A stretch of DNA of 64,000 nucleotides from Pseudomonas sp. B21-048 (GTDB lineage Bacteria > Pseudomonadota > Gammaproteobacteria > Pseudomonadales > Pseudomonadaceae): assembly GCF_024748615.1 (NCBI RefSeq), contig NZ_CP087168.1, forward strand, positions 4,464,001-4,528,000, given 5' to 3'. Positions 34,409-43,115 of the stretch are shown in pieces (position 1 is the stretch's first letter; each line of letters opens with the position of its first letter). The notes below the pieces were generated by a model. That model was not told the DNA's origin. It saw nothing but the letters and a program-made list of their open reading frames with translations, and searched no databases. The translations under genes and the position numbers were made by a program.

Positions 34409-36817
34409 ATGAGCGCTGATGGTGCTTTCAGTCGAAGCCGTCTGCTGCCGAGCCTGCTCGGTATCGTGCTTCTACTAATGGGCCTGGCCTTGCTGGCTGG
34501 GGGGATCAAGCTGAGCATGCTCGGCGGCTCGCTGTATTACCTGCTGGCCGGTATAGGGCTGATGCTGACCGGCGGGCTGCTGCTGGCCGACCGTTATGCG
34601 GCGCTGAGCCTGTACGCGGTGATACTGTTCACCAGTACCGTCTGGGCACTGTGGGAAGTCGGCCTGGACTGGTGGCAACTGGTGCCACGTCTGGCGCTGC
34701 TCTTTGCCCTCGGCATCGTCATGCTGCTGCCATGGTTTCGTCGCCCATTGCGTACCGGCGAATTCAACCCGATCGGCACCGGCGTGCTGAGCGCTGCCGT
34801 GGTCATCGCCGGTATCGCCGCGCTGGCCAGCCTGTTCACCAACCCCGGTGAAATCAAAGGCGAACTGGATCGTGACGCCGTGCCTGGCATGACCAACACC
34901 GCTCCGGCCATGCCCGATGGTGACTGGAACTCCTACGGCCGCAGCGCCCATGGTGATCGTTACTCGCCACTGGCGCAGATCACGCCGCAGAACGTCAGCA
35001 AACTGGTGCCCGCCTGGACCTACCGCACCGGCGACCTGCCGGGCCCGAACGACCCGGGCGAAACCACCGCCGAAAACACCCCGCTCAAAGCCAACGGCAT
35101 GCTCTATGTCTGCACGCCGCACAGCCAGGTGATCGCGCTGGACCCGGACACCGGCAAGGAACTCTGGCGTTTCGATCCGAAGCTCTCCACGCAGAACGCG
35201 GCGAACTTCAAGGGTTGGGCGCACATGACCTGCCGTGGCGTGACCTATCACGATGACGCTGCCTACGCCTCCGAGCAGAGCCCAACCGGCACGGCCAACG
35301 CGCCAGTGGCCAGCGTCTGCCCGCGCCGGATCTTCCTGCCGACCGCCGACACCCGTTTGATCGCCCTGAACGCCGACACCGGCAAAATGTGCGAAGACTT
35401 CGGCAACGGTGGCCAGGTTGACCTGACAGCCAACATCGGCGGCTTCACCGCTGGCGGTTACTACTCCACTTCGCCACCGGCGGTCACCAAAGACCTGGTG
35501 GTGATTGGCGGCCACGTCACCGACAACGTTTCTACCGACGAACCAAGCGGCGTGATCCGCGCGTTCGACGTGCACACCGGCAAACTGGTGTGGAATTGGG
35601 ACAGCGGCAACCCGGACGACACCTCGCCGATTGCCGAAGGCAAAACCTACACCCGCAACTCGCCGAACATGTGGTCCATGTTCAGCGTCGACGAAAAACT
35701 CGGCATGCTCTACCTGCCGATGGGCAACCAGACCCCGGATCAGTTCGGTGGCGCGCGTACCCCTGAATCGGAATTGCATGCCGCCGGCCTGACCGCGCTG
35801 GACATCGCCACCGGCAAGGTGCGCTGGCACTTCCAGTTCACCCACCATGACCTGTGGGACATGGACGTGGGCGGCCAGCCAACCCTGATGGACCTGAAAA
35901 CCGCAGACGGTGTGAAACCGGCAGTGCTCGCGTCCACCAAGCAAGGCAGCATCTACGTGCTGGACCGCCGCACCGGTAAAGCGATCGTGCCGATCAACGA
36001 AGTGCCAGTGCCACAGGGCGCTGTCGAAGGTGATCACACCTCGCCGACCCAACCGAAATCCGACCTCAACCTGATGCCGCCTCCGTTGAAAGAACGCGAC
36101 ATGTGGGGCGTCACCCCGTTCGACCAACTGATCTGCCGGATCAACTTCAAATCTCTGCGCTACGATGGCCCGTTTACCCCGCCATCGCTGCAAGGTTCGA
36201 TCGTGTACCCAGGCAACTTCGGCGTGTTCGACTGGGGCGGTATCTCGGTTGACCCGGTGCGCCAGATCGCTTTCATGAACCCGGACTACATGGCGTTCAA
36301 ATCGAAAATGATCCCGGCCGCCGAAATCGCTGCCCAAGGCCCGCGTAAAAGCGAAACCGAAGGCGTGCAGCCAAACAAAGGCGCGCCATACGGCGTCATC
36401 CTCGAACCCCTGCTCTCACCCATGGGCCTGCCGTGCCAGGCGCCAGCCTGGGGTTACGTGACAGCGGTCGATTTGACCACCAGCAAAATCATCTGGAAGC
36501 ACAAGAACGGCACCGTGCGCGACAGCGCGCCTGTTCCAATCCCTCTGAGCATGGGCGTACCCAGCCTGGGCGGCACCTTCACCACCGCCGGTGGCGTGGC
36601 CTTCCTGAGCGGCACCCTCGACCAGTACCTGCGCGCCTACGACGTGAAAAACGGCAAGCAACTGTGGGAAGCACGCCTGCCAGCCGGCGCGCAAACCACA
36701 CCGATGACCTACACCGGTAAAGACGGCAAGCAATACGTGCTCGTTGTTGCTGGCGGTCACGGGTCGCTGGGCACCAAGCAAGGTGACTATGTGATTGCGT
36801 ACAAACTGTCGGAATAA
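34409..36817 (+). CDS. gcd: Membrane-bound PQQ-dependent glucose dehydrogenase
   Basis: An 802-residue enzyme. Five N-terminal transmembrane helices (about residues 10-150) bind ubiquinone. A periplasmic eight-bladed PQQ domain follows, with WNSYGRSAHGDRYSPLAQI, TADTRLIALNADTGK, the repeated W-motifs and HHDLWDMDVGGQPTL. It oxidises glucose to gluconolactone in the periplasm and feeds electrons to the quinone pool. The length matches E. coli Gcd (796). It follows oprB and is ended by the terminator at 36838. In pseudomonads this activity also acidifies the medium and solubilises phosphate. Confidence 0.95.
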   Translation: MSADGAFSRSRLLPSLLGIVLLLMGLALLAGGIKLSMLGGSLYYLLAGIGLMLTGGLLLADRYAALSLYAVILFTSTVWALWEVGLDWWQLVPRLALLFALGIVMLLPWFRRPLRTGEFNPIGTGVLSAAVVIAGIAALASLFTNPGEIKGELDRDAVPGMTNTAPAMPDGDWNSYGRSAHGDRYSPLAQITPQNVSKLVPAWTYRTGDLPGPNDPGETTAENTPLKANGMLYVCTPHSQVIALDPDTGKELWRFDPKLSTQNAANFKGWAHMTCRGVTYHDDAAYASEQSPTGTANAPVASVCPRRIFLPTADTRLIALNADTGKMCEDFGNGGQVDLTANIGGFTAGGYYSTSPPAVTKDLVVIGGHVTDNVSTDEPSGVIRAFDVHTGKLVWNWDSGNPDDTSPIAEGKTYTRNSPNMWSMFSVDEKLGMLYLPMGNQTPDQFGGARTPESELHAAGLTALDIATGKVRWHFQFTHHDLWDMDVGGQPTLMDLKTADGVKPAVLASTKQGSIYVLDRRTGKAIVPINEVPVPQGAVEGDHTSPTQPKSDLNLMPPPLKERDMWGVTPFDQLICRINFKSLRYDGPFTPPSLQGSIVYPGNFGVFDWGGISVDPVRQIAFMNPDYMAFKSKMIPAAEIAAQGPRKSETEGVQPNKGAPYGVILEPLLSPMGLPCQAPAWGYVTAVDLTTSKIIWKHKNGTVRDSAPVPIPLSMGVPSLGGTFTTAGGVAFLSGTLDQYLRAYDVKNGKQLWEARLPAGAQTTPMTYTGKDGKQYVLVVAGGHGSLGTKQGDYVIAYKLSE

Positions 36818-36837
36818 GCGGTAGCGGCAGTTAAAAC

Positions 36838-36870
36838 AAAGGCGACTCCTGTGAGGGGGTCGCCTTTTTT
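36838..36870 (+). terminator. Rho-independent terminator of gcd
   Basis: The 9-bp stem AAAGGCGAC / GTCGCCTTT encloses a 12-nt loop and runs into a T tract, 20 bases after the gcd stop. Confidence 0.9.
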
Positions 36871-36892
36871 GTGGGTAACTTGCACATCCCCC

Positions 36893-36985
36893 TGTAGGAG
36901 CGAGGCTTGCCCGCGAAGGCTTTCTCACATTCAACATTGATGTCGGCTGGCACACCACCTTCGCGGGCAAGCCTCGCTCCTACAA
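36893..36985. repeat. Pair of inverted REP elements (GTAGGAGCGAGGCTTGCCCGC type)
   Basis: GTAGGAGCGAGGCTTGCC at the left is inverted at the right (GGCAAGCCTCGCTCCTAC), with about 40 unique bases between. The same unit recurs at 42563, 44743 and 55100. It fills most of the 326-base gap between gcd and lon. Confidence 0.85.
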
Positions 36986-37143
36986 TTGAATCGTGTACAT
37001 CTTCGAGAGATTGGTCGACTGTCAGGCCGCCAAGTCCAAGCACCTGTCAAAACCCTGAACACACACGCTGAAATATCCAGAGCCATTGAAACCACCAAAA
37101 GCCTGCCCCATCTAAGACCCATACCCTATTGCGCAGGTGCCCC

Positions 37144-39561
37144 ATGACCGACCAGCAAGAATTCCCCGAAGACCCGAGCGAATACGCCGAAACAGACAAC
37201 GCCGAACACCACACCACCGGCAAAGGCCTCGCCCTGCCTGGCCAGAACCTGCCGGACAAGGTCTACATCATCCCGATCCACAACCGGCCCTTCTTCCCGG
37301 CGCAAGTACTGCCGGTGATCGTCAACGAAGAGCCGTGGGCCGAAACCCTCGAACTGGTCAGCCAATCCGATCACCACTCCCTGGCCCTGTTCTTCATGGA
37401 CACGCCCCAGGAAGACCCGCGCCACTTCGACACCAAAGCCCTGCCGGAATACGGCACCCTGGTCAAAGTGCACCACGCCAGTCGCGAAAACGGCAAACTG
37501 CAATTCGTCGCTCAAGGCCTGACCCGGGTGCGCATCAAAGCCTGGCTCAAACACCATCGCCCACCGTACCTGGTGGAAGTCGAATACCCGCACCAGCCCA
37601 CCGAGCCGACCGACGAGGTCAAGGCCTACGGCATGGCGCTGATCAACGCGATCAAGGAACTGCTGCCGCTCAACCCCCTGTACAGCGAAGAGTTGAAGAA
37701 CTACCTCAACCGCTTCAGCCCCAACGATCCGTCACCGCTGACCGACTTCGCCGCCGCCCTGACCTCGGCCACGGGCAGCGAGCTGCAAGAAGTGCTCGAC
37801 TGCGTGCCGATGCTCAAGCGCATGGAAAAAGTCCTGCCGATGCTGCGCAAGGAAGTCGAGGTCGCGCGCCTGCAGAAAGAAATCTCGGCCGAAGTTAACC
37901 GCAAGATCGGCGAGCATCAGCGCGAGTTCTTCCTCAAGGAACAGCTCAAGGTTATTCAGCAAGAGCTGGGCCTGACCAAGGACGACCGCAGCGCCGACGT
38001 CGAGCAGTTCGAGCAACGTCTGACGGGCAAGGTGTTGCCGCCTCAGGCGCAGAAACGCATCGAAGAGGAAATGAACAAGCTGTCGATCCTCGAGACCGGT
38101 TCGCCGGAATACGCGGTGACCCGCAACTACCTCGACTGGGCGACCTCGGTGCCTTGGGGCGTGTACGGCGAGGACAAACTCGACCTCAAACACGCGCGCA
38201 AGGTGCTGGACAAACACCACGCCGGCCTCGATGACATCAAGGACCGCATCCTCGAATTCCTCGCGGTCGGCGCTTATAAAGGCGAGATCAGCGGCTCCAT
38301 CGTCCTGCTGGTGGGCCCGCCGGGCGTGGGCAAGACCAGCGTCGGCAAGTCCATCGCCGAATCCCTCGGCCGGCCGTTCTATCGCTTCAGCGTTGGCGGC
38401 ATGCGCGACGAAGCCGAGATCAAGGGCCACCGCCGCACCTACATCGGCGCGCAACCGGGCAAACTCGTCCACGCGTTGAAAGACGTCGAAGTGATGAACC
38501 CGGTGATCATGCTCGACGAGATCGACAAAATGGGCCAGAGCTATCAGGGCGACCCCGCCTCGGCGCTGCTGGAAACCCTCGACCCGGAACAGAACGTCGA
38601 ATTCCTTGATCACTATCTGGATTTGCGCCTGGACCTGTCGAAAGTGCTGTTCGTCTGCACCGCCAACACCCTGGATTCGATTCCCGGCCCGTTGCTGGAC
38701 CGGATGGAAGTGATTCGCCTGTCGGGTTACATCACCGAAGAGAAAGTCGCGATCGCCAAGCGTCACCTGTGGCCGAAACAGCTGGAAAAGGCCGGCGTGT
38801 CCAAAGGCAGCCTGAGCATCAGCGACAACGCCCTCAGAGCGTTGATCGACGGTTATGCCCGTGAAGCGGGGGTGCGCCAACTGGAAAAGAACCTTGGCAA
38901 ATTGGTGCGCAAAGCGGTGATGAAGCTGCTCGACGAACCGAAAGCAGTGATCAAACTCGGCCCGAAAGACCTCGAAACCTCACTCGGCCGGCCGGTGTTC
39001 CGCAACGAACAAGTGCTGTCCGGCATCGGCGTGATCACCGGGCTGGCCTGGACCAGCATGGGCGGCGCGACCCTGCCGATCGAAGCCACGCGCATTCACA
39101 CCCTCAACCGGGGCTTCAAACTCACTGGGCAACTGGGAGAGGTGATGAAAGAGTCGGCGGAAATTGCCTACAGCTACGTCAGCTCCCATCTGAAGCAATT
39201 TGGCGGCGATCCGACGTTCTTCGACGAAGCCTTCGTGCACCTTCACGTACCGGAAGGCGCCACGCCGAAAGACGGCCCGAGCGCTGGTGTGACCATGGCC
39301 AGCGCCCTGCTGTCCCTGGCCCGCAACCAGTCGCCGAAAAAAGGCGTGGCCATGACCGGTGAACTGACGCTGACCGGGCATGTACTGCCGATTGGTGGCG
39401 TGCGCGAGAAGGTGATTGCAGCGCGGCGGCAGAAGATTTTCGAGTTGATCCTGCCGGAGCCAAACCGTGGAAGCTTTGAAGAACTGCCGGATTATCTGAA
39501 GGAAGGGATTACCGTGCACTTTGCCAAGCGCTTTGCGGATGTGGCGAAGATTCTTTTCTGA
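37144..39561 (+). CDS. lon: Second Lon-type ATP-dependent protease (AsrA-like)
   Basis: An 805-residue cytoplasmic hexameric protease. The N-terminal substrate-binding LON domain (YIIPIHNRPFFPAQVLPV) is followed by a coiled-coil region and the AAA+ module with Walker A GPPGVGKT (Lys397) and VIMLDEIDK. The protease domain has the Ser-Lys dyad: Ser713 in DGPSAGVT and Lys756 in VREKVIAARR, 43 residues apart as usual. It is not beside clpX or hupB, where the main lon lies, and has the N-terminal EFPEDPSEYAET type. It is therefore probably the paralogue called AsrA in P. aeruginosa, linked to heat and aminoglycoside stress. The ATG at 37144 is preferred to a TTG at 37129. Confidence 0.9.
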   Translation: MTDQQEFPEDPSEYAETDNAEHHTTGKGLALPGQNLPDKVYIIPIHNRPFFPAQVLPVIVNEEPWAETLELVSQSDHHSLALFFMDTPQEDPRHFDTKALPEYGTLVKVHHASRENGKLQFVAQGLTRVRIKAWLKHHRPPYLVEVEYPHQPTEPTDEVKAYGMALINAIKELLPLNPLYSEELKNYLNRFSPNDPSPLTDFAAALTSATGSELQEVLDCVPMLKRMEKVLPMLRKEVEVARLQKEISAEVNRKIGEHQREFFLKEQLKVIQQELGLTKDDRSADVEQFEQRLTGKVLPPQAQKRIEEEMNKLSILETGSPEYAVTRNYLDWATSVPWGVYGEDKLDLKHARKVLDKHHAGLDDIKDRILEFLAVGAYKGEISGSIVLLVGPPGVGKTSVGKSIAESLGRPFYRFSVGGMRDEAEIKGHRRTYIGAQPGKLVHALKDVEVMNPVIMLDEIDKMGQSYQGDPASALLETLDPEQNVEFLDHYLDLRLDLSKVLFVCTANTLDSIPGPLLDRMEVIRLSGYITEEKVAIAKRHLWPKQLEKAGVSKGSLSISDNALRALIDGYAREAGVRQLEKNLGKLVRKAVMKLLDEPKAVIKLGPKDLETSLGRPVFRNEQVLSGIGVITGLAWTSMGGATLPIEATRIHTLNRGFKLTGQLGEVMKESAEIAYSYVSSHLKQFGGDPTFFDEAFVHLHVPEGATPKDGPSAGVTMASALLSLARNQSPKKGVAMTGELTLTGHVLPIGGVREKVIAARRQKIFELILPEPNRGSFEELPDYLKEGITVHFAKRFADVAKILF

Positions 39562-39583
39562 CAGAAATGTAGCGCCTGTCGTT

Positions 39584-39693
39584 GATCGTTCCCACGCTCT
39601 GCGTGGGATGCCGCCCGGGACGCTCCGCGTCCCATCACAAGCGTGACGCGGAGCGTCACAGGATGCATTCCCACGCAGAGCGTGGGAACGATC
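39584..39693. repeat. Long palindromic repeat, copy 1 (110 bp, GATCGTTCCC ends)
   Basis: It begins GATCGTTCCCACGCTCTGCG and ends with the inverse, with an inner inverted pair (ACGCTCCGCGTC / GACGCGGAGCGT). Related copies lie at 45223-45357 and 62492-62593 and a stub at 40755-40770. No gene is inside. Confidence 0.85.
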
Positions 39694-39783
39694 AACCTTA
39701 GCCTGCCCCGGTTCGACCGTCACACTTTGTCTCATCTTCAGTTATGCTCGCCGTTCGTCGTGAACGCCGGAGCTGCTGATCTT

Positions 39784-40176
39784 ATGTCCCCCACCCGCCT
39801 GTTGATTCCCCTCGCCCTCGCCCTGCTGAGCGCTTGCGCCACGCAATCGAAACAGAACGTGACCGTGGAAAAACAAAGCGAATGCCCGGCGAAACTGCAT
39901 AACGGGCAAAACCTGATCCTGACCCTGCCAAGCAACCCGACCACGGGTTACCGCTGGACGATCCAGGATTCGGCCGGTGGCGTGTTGCGTGCGCTCAGCC
40001 CCGAGGTCTATAGCAACCCGGAAGATGCCGGGGTCGTCGGCAGCGCCGGCCTTTCGACCTGGCGCTTCCAGGCCTTCGCCACCGGCACTGGCCGTTTGCG
40101 CCTGACCTATTCACAGCCGTGGGCACCCGAAGTGCCGGCAGTGGAAACCTTCGACTGCGCCATCGCGGTTAACTGA
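39784..40176 (+). CDS. Lipoprotein with chagasin-like (I42) cysteine-protease-inhibitor domain
   Basis: 130 residues. The N-terminal lipoprotein signal MSPTRLLIPLALALLSACA has the lipidated Cys at residue 18. The mature domain has the I42 hallmarks: LPSNPTTGYRW (the NPTTGY loop), a central GSAGLSTWRFQA and a final TFDCAIAVN strand. Chagasin proteins bind papain-like proteases with three loops. Here the domain would be tethered to a membrane on the periplasmic side. The target is unknown. ATG at 39784 is the only start giving a lipobox. It stands between a long repeat and a damaged yhhN. Confidence 0.78.
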   Translation: MSPTRLLIPLALALLSACATQSKQNVTVEKQSECPAKLHNGQNLILTLPSNPTTGYRWTIQDSAGGVLRALSPEVYSNPEDAGVVGSAGLSTWRFQAFATGTGRLRLTYSQPWAPEVPAVETFDCAIAVN

Positions 40177-40178
40177 TC

Positions 40179-40755
40179 GTGGGTTGGCTGATTCTGGCGC
40201 TGATGGGCGCGGTGGGCCTTGCTTGGCTGGTTGCACGATGCACCGCCCAGTGACTATCGGCGCTGGATCAGCCTGGGTTTGATTTTCTCCCTGGTCGGCG
40301 ACGTGTTGCTGGCATGGCCGGGGGATTTGTTCGTGTTTGGCCTTGGGGCATTTTTGGTCGCGCATTTGGCGTATCTGAAGGCTTATTTGAGCGATTGCCG
40401 GCGTCTGGCGCTGTTGCCGTTGATCCTCGCGTTGAGCGTGGGCGCGGTGCTGCTGGGGATTCTGATTGCCAATGACTTGGGACCGCTGCTGATCCCGGTG
40501 ATCGTCTATGGGCTGGCCATCAGCGCCATGCTCTGGCGCGCCCTGGCCCGACTCGGCACCGACGTGCCCAAACGCTCGGCGCTGCTGGCGGCGGCGGGGG
40601 CGGTGGCGTTTGTGTTTTCTGACAGTGTGATTGGCATTAACCGGTTTGTGATGCCATTCCATGCCGCGCCTTACGTGATCATCCTCAGCTACTGGCTGGG
40701 GCAATGGGGGATTGCGGCGTCGACTTTTTCTCAATCCGTTCACCGTCCTCTATAG
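40179..40755 (+). pseudogene. YhhN/TMEM86-type membrane protein (lysoplasmalogenase-like), N-terminally rearranged
   Basis: The first 13 codons from GTG 40179 (GWLILALMGAVG) look like a proper first helix but soon stop (TGA at 40251-40253). The remaining protein lies in the +1 frame from about 40219 (LGWLHDAPPSDYRRW, then FSLVGDVLLAWPGDLFVFGLGAFLVAHL). It holds the usual YhhN helices and runs to 40755. A full family member has about 20 more residues between these parts. An out-of-frame deletion near 40218 is therefore likely. A TTG at 40219 could still start a 178-residue shortened protein. The 3' end (residues after ASTFSQS) runs into the repeat stub. Confidence 0.6.
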
Positions 40756-40770
40756 AGCGTGGGAACGATC
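40755..40770. repeat. Terminal stub of the GATCGTTCCC-type long repeat
   Basis: GAGCGTGGGAACGATC equals the right end of the long repeats at 39584 and 62492. It abuts the stop codon of the damaged yhhN gene. Only one end is present, so the rest was deleted. Confidence 0.65.
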
Positions 40771-40863
40771 ATGGGGTAAACGCGCTTTATCAGACAACCC
40801 GCGCATCCCCCCGTCAATTTGGCTAAAATGCCGGCCTTTTCCACCTACGCCGCTGGAACCGCC

Positions 40864-41607
40864 GTGAGCAAAGAATCCGATCGCCTTTTCGCCCAGCCTT
40901 TGACCCAGGTGCCTGACTTCGCCTTTAACGAGGACGTGGTGCGGGTGTTCCCGGACATGATCAAGCGCTCGGTGCCGGGTTATCCGACCATCGTGGAAAA
41001 CCTCGGCGTGCTCGCCGCGCAGTTTGCCCAGCCCAACAGCGTGCTCTACGACCTGGGCTCGTCCCTCGGCGCGGTGACTCAGGCCCTGCGCCGGCACGTG
41101 CGCACCGACGGCTGCCGGGTGATCGCTGTGGATAACTCCGCCGCCATGGTCGAGCGTTGCCGCGAATACCTCAACGGCCAGGACTCGATGTTCCAGGAGT
41201 TGCTGCCGGTGGAAGTGATTGAGGGCGACATCCTCGCCCTGCAATTTCAGCCTGCCTCGGTGGTGGCGCTGAACTTCACCCTGCAATTCATCGCCCCGGA
41301 CCAGCGCACCGCGCTGCTCTCGCGCATCCGCCAATCGTTGTTACCCGGTGGTGCGCTGATCCTCTCGGAGAAGCTGCGCTTCAACGATCCCGAAGAACAC
41401 GCGCTGCTCACCGACCTGCACGTGGCCTTCAAACGCGCCAACGGCTACAGCGAACTGGAAATCGCTCAGAAACGCAGCGCCATCGAAAACGTCATGAAGC
41501 CCGACAGCCTCGAAGAACACCGCGAGCGCCTGTTGGCCGCCGGGTTCTCGAAAGTCGTGCCGTGGTTCCAGTGTCTTAACTTTGCCTCGTTGATTGCCTT
41601 GCCATGA
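40864..41607 (+). CDS. cmoA: Carboxy-S-adenosyl-L-methionine synthase CmoA
   Basis: 247 residues. The class I methyltransferase-like fold has [15 protein letters not shown] (SAM site), [13 protein letters not shown] and EGDILALQF. The start [26 protein letters not shown] at GTG 40864 is the standard N-terminus; a longer ATG frame from 40828 adds an atypical tail. It converts SAM and prephenate to carboxy-SAM, which CmoB uses for 5-oxyacetic acid modification of wobble uridine 34 in tRNAs. It overlaps cmoB by four bases. Confidence 0.94.
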   Translation: MSKESDRLFAQPLTQVPDFAFNEDVVRVFPDMIKRSVPGYPTIVENLGVLAAQFAQPNSVLYDLGSSLGAVTQALRRHVRTDGCRVIAVDNSAAMVERCREYLNGQDSMFQELLPVEVIEGDILALQFQPASVVALNFTLQFIAPDQRTALLSRIRQSLLPGGALILSEKLRFNDPEEHALLTDLHVAFKRANGYSELEIAQKRSAIENVMKPDSLEEHRERLLAAGFSKVVPWFQCLNFASLIALP

Positions 41608-42560
41608 TTGATCTGTCCCCCCTCGCCCGCCGCCTGGCCGGTACCCCGCTGGCCGAATGGGCCAACACCCTGCAAGCACAACTCGACAAGAAAATGGAAA
41701 AAGGTCACGGCGACCTGGAACGCTGGCAGAGTGCGCTGGACGCGCTGCCGAAGATTCAGCCTAGCGAAGTCGACTTGTTGAATGGTCTGACACTGGACAC
41801 CGATTGCGACTTTGAGACCCGCGCCCAAATGCGCACCGCACTGATGGGTTTGTCGCCTTGGCGCAAAGGCCCGTTCGATTTGTTCGGCGTGCATGTCGAC
41901 ACTGAATGGCGTTCGGACTGGAAGTGGTCCCGGGTAGCTCCGCACCTGGACCTGAAAGGCAAACGCATCCTCGATGTCGGCTGCGGCAATGGCTACTACA
42001 TGTGGCGCATGCTCGGCGCCGGCGCCGACAGCGTGATCGGCGTCGACCCGAACTGGCTGTTCTTCTGCCAGTTCCAGGCCGTGCAGCGGTACCTGTCCGA
42101 GCCCAATGCCTGGCACTTGCCATTTCCCTTTGAAGACCTACCTCCCAATCTGGAAGGCTTCGACACGGTGTTTTCCATGGGCGTGTTCTATCACCGCCGC
42201 TCGCCGATCGAGCATTTGCTGGCGCTGAAGGATTGCCTGGTCAAGGGCGGTGAACTGGTGCTGGAGACGCTGGTGATCGAAGGCGATCAGCAGCAGGTAT
42301 TGGTGCCGGAAGACCGTTACGCGCAGATGCGCAACGTGTGGTTCCTGCCATCGGTGCCGGCGCTGGAACTGTGGCTGCGCCGCGCCGGGTTCAGCGACGT
42401 GCGTTGCGTGGATGTGAGCGTGACCACGGTCGAGGAACAACGCGGGACGGAGTGGATGAAGTATCAGTCGTTGAGCGACTTCCTTGACCCGCAAGATCAC
42501 AGCAAAACGATTGAAGGGCTGCCGGCACCGATGCGTGCCGTCATCGTCGCCCGCAAGTAA
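41604..42560 (+). CDS. cmoB: tRNA U34 carboxymethyltransferase CmoB
   Basis: 318 residues. The family N-terminal region is followed by [40 protein letters not shown] (SAM and carboxy-SAM binding) and [17 protein letters not shown]. It transfers the carboxymethyl group from carboxy-SAM to 5-hydroxyuridine at tRNA position 34. The start at 41604 overlaps the cmoA stop (ATGA). The gene ends just before a REP hairpin that separates it from the convergent tadA gene. Confidence 0.95.
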   Translation: MIDLSPLARRLAGTPLAEWANTLQAQLDKKMEKGHGDLERWQSALDALPKIQPSEVDLLNGLTLDTDCDFETRAQMRTALMGLSPWRKGPFDLFGVHVDTEWRSDWKWSRVAPHLDLKGKRILDVGCGNGYYMWRMLGAGADSVIGVDPNWLFFCQFQAVQRYLSEPNAWHLPFPFEDLPPNLEGFDTVFSMGVFYHRRSPIEHLLALKDCLVKGGELVLETLVIEGDQQQVLVPEDRYAQMRNVWFLPSVPALELWLRRAGFSDVRCVDVSVTTVEEQRGTEWMKYQSLSDFLDPQDHSKTIEGLPAPMRAVIVARK

Positions 42561-42562
42561 AA

Positions 42563-42599
42563 GCTTCGCGGGCAAGCCTGCGAGGCTTGCCCGCGAAGG
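42563..42599. repeat. Compact REP hairpin, probable bidirectional terminator
   Basis: A perfect 16-bp stem (CTTCGCGGGCAAGCCT / AGGCTTGCCCGCGAAG) with a 3-nt loop fills the space between cmoB and convergent tadA. It belongs to the same REP family as 36893 and 55100. Confidence 0.85.
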
Positions 42600-42617
42600 C
42601 GGCCTACCTGTCGCCAC

Positions 42618-43115
42618 CTAATCTGCTGGTTTGGCTCTACGGGCCTTGAAAAACTCGCTCAACACCGCGCCACACTCCTCTGCCAACACCCCGCCCTCAT
42701 ACAACACCCGATGATTCAAAAAGCCCTGGGTAAAAAACTGCCCCTGGCTCTGCACAATCCCGGCCTTGGGCTCCAGCGCGCCATACACCACCCGCGCAAT
42801 CCGCGAATGCACGATCAGCCCGGCGCACATGCTGCACGGCTCAAGCGTCACGTAAAGCGTACTGCCCGGCAGACGATAGTTACTGGCGGCCTGAGCCGCG
42901 GCGCGGATCGCGACCATCTCGGCGTGGGCGCTGGGGTCGTTGCCGCTGATCGGGCAATTGAAACCGCGACCGATGATCTCACCGTCCTGCACCAGCACCG
43001 CGCCCACCGGCACTTCACCCAGCGCCGCGCCTTGAGCGGCCAAGGCCAGAGCTTCGCGCATGAAATCACGATCACGGCTGCGGTCGATAATCGCTGCGGG
43101 GCGAATCTGACGCAT
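42618..43115 (-). CDS. tadA: tRNA-specific adenosine deaminase TadA
   Basis: 165 residues. The zinc deaminase signature is complete: His64-Ala-Glu66 (SAHAEMVAIR) and PCSMC with Cys94 and Cys97. It makes inosine at the wobble position of tRNA-Arg(ACG). The ATG at 43115 overlaps the multicopper oxidase stop by one base (TGATG); a GTG one codon earlier is possible. The sequence LEPCSMCAGLIVHSRIARVVYGA is typical of TadA rather than guanine deaminases. Confidence 0.94.
   Translation of the reverse strand: MRQIRPAAIIDRSRDRDFMREALALAAQGAALGEVPVGAVLVQDGEIIGRGFNCPISGNDPSAHAEMVAIRAAAQAASNYRLPGSTLYVTLEPCSMCAGLIVHSRIARVVYGALEPKAGIVQSQGQFFTQGFLNHRVLYEGGVLAEECGAVLSEFFKARRAKPAD

Noticed and set aside
34475..36337. 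Long minus-strand open frame opposite gcd (about 620 codons)
   Set aside because: The translation is low-complexity, rich in His, Arg, Gly and Val, typical of an antisense shadow. gcd is certain.
36893..36985. CRISPR-like alternation of repeats and unique spacers
   Set aside because: The repeats are inverted rather than direct, only two per cluster, and match known REP types. No cas genes are present.
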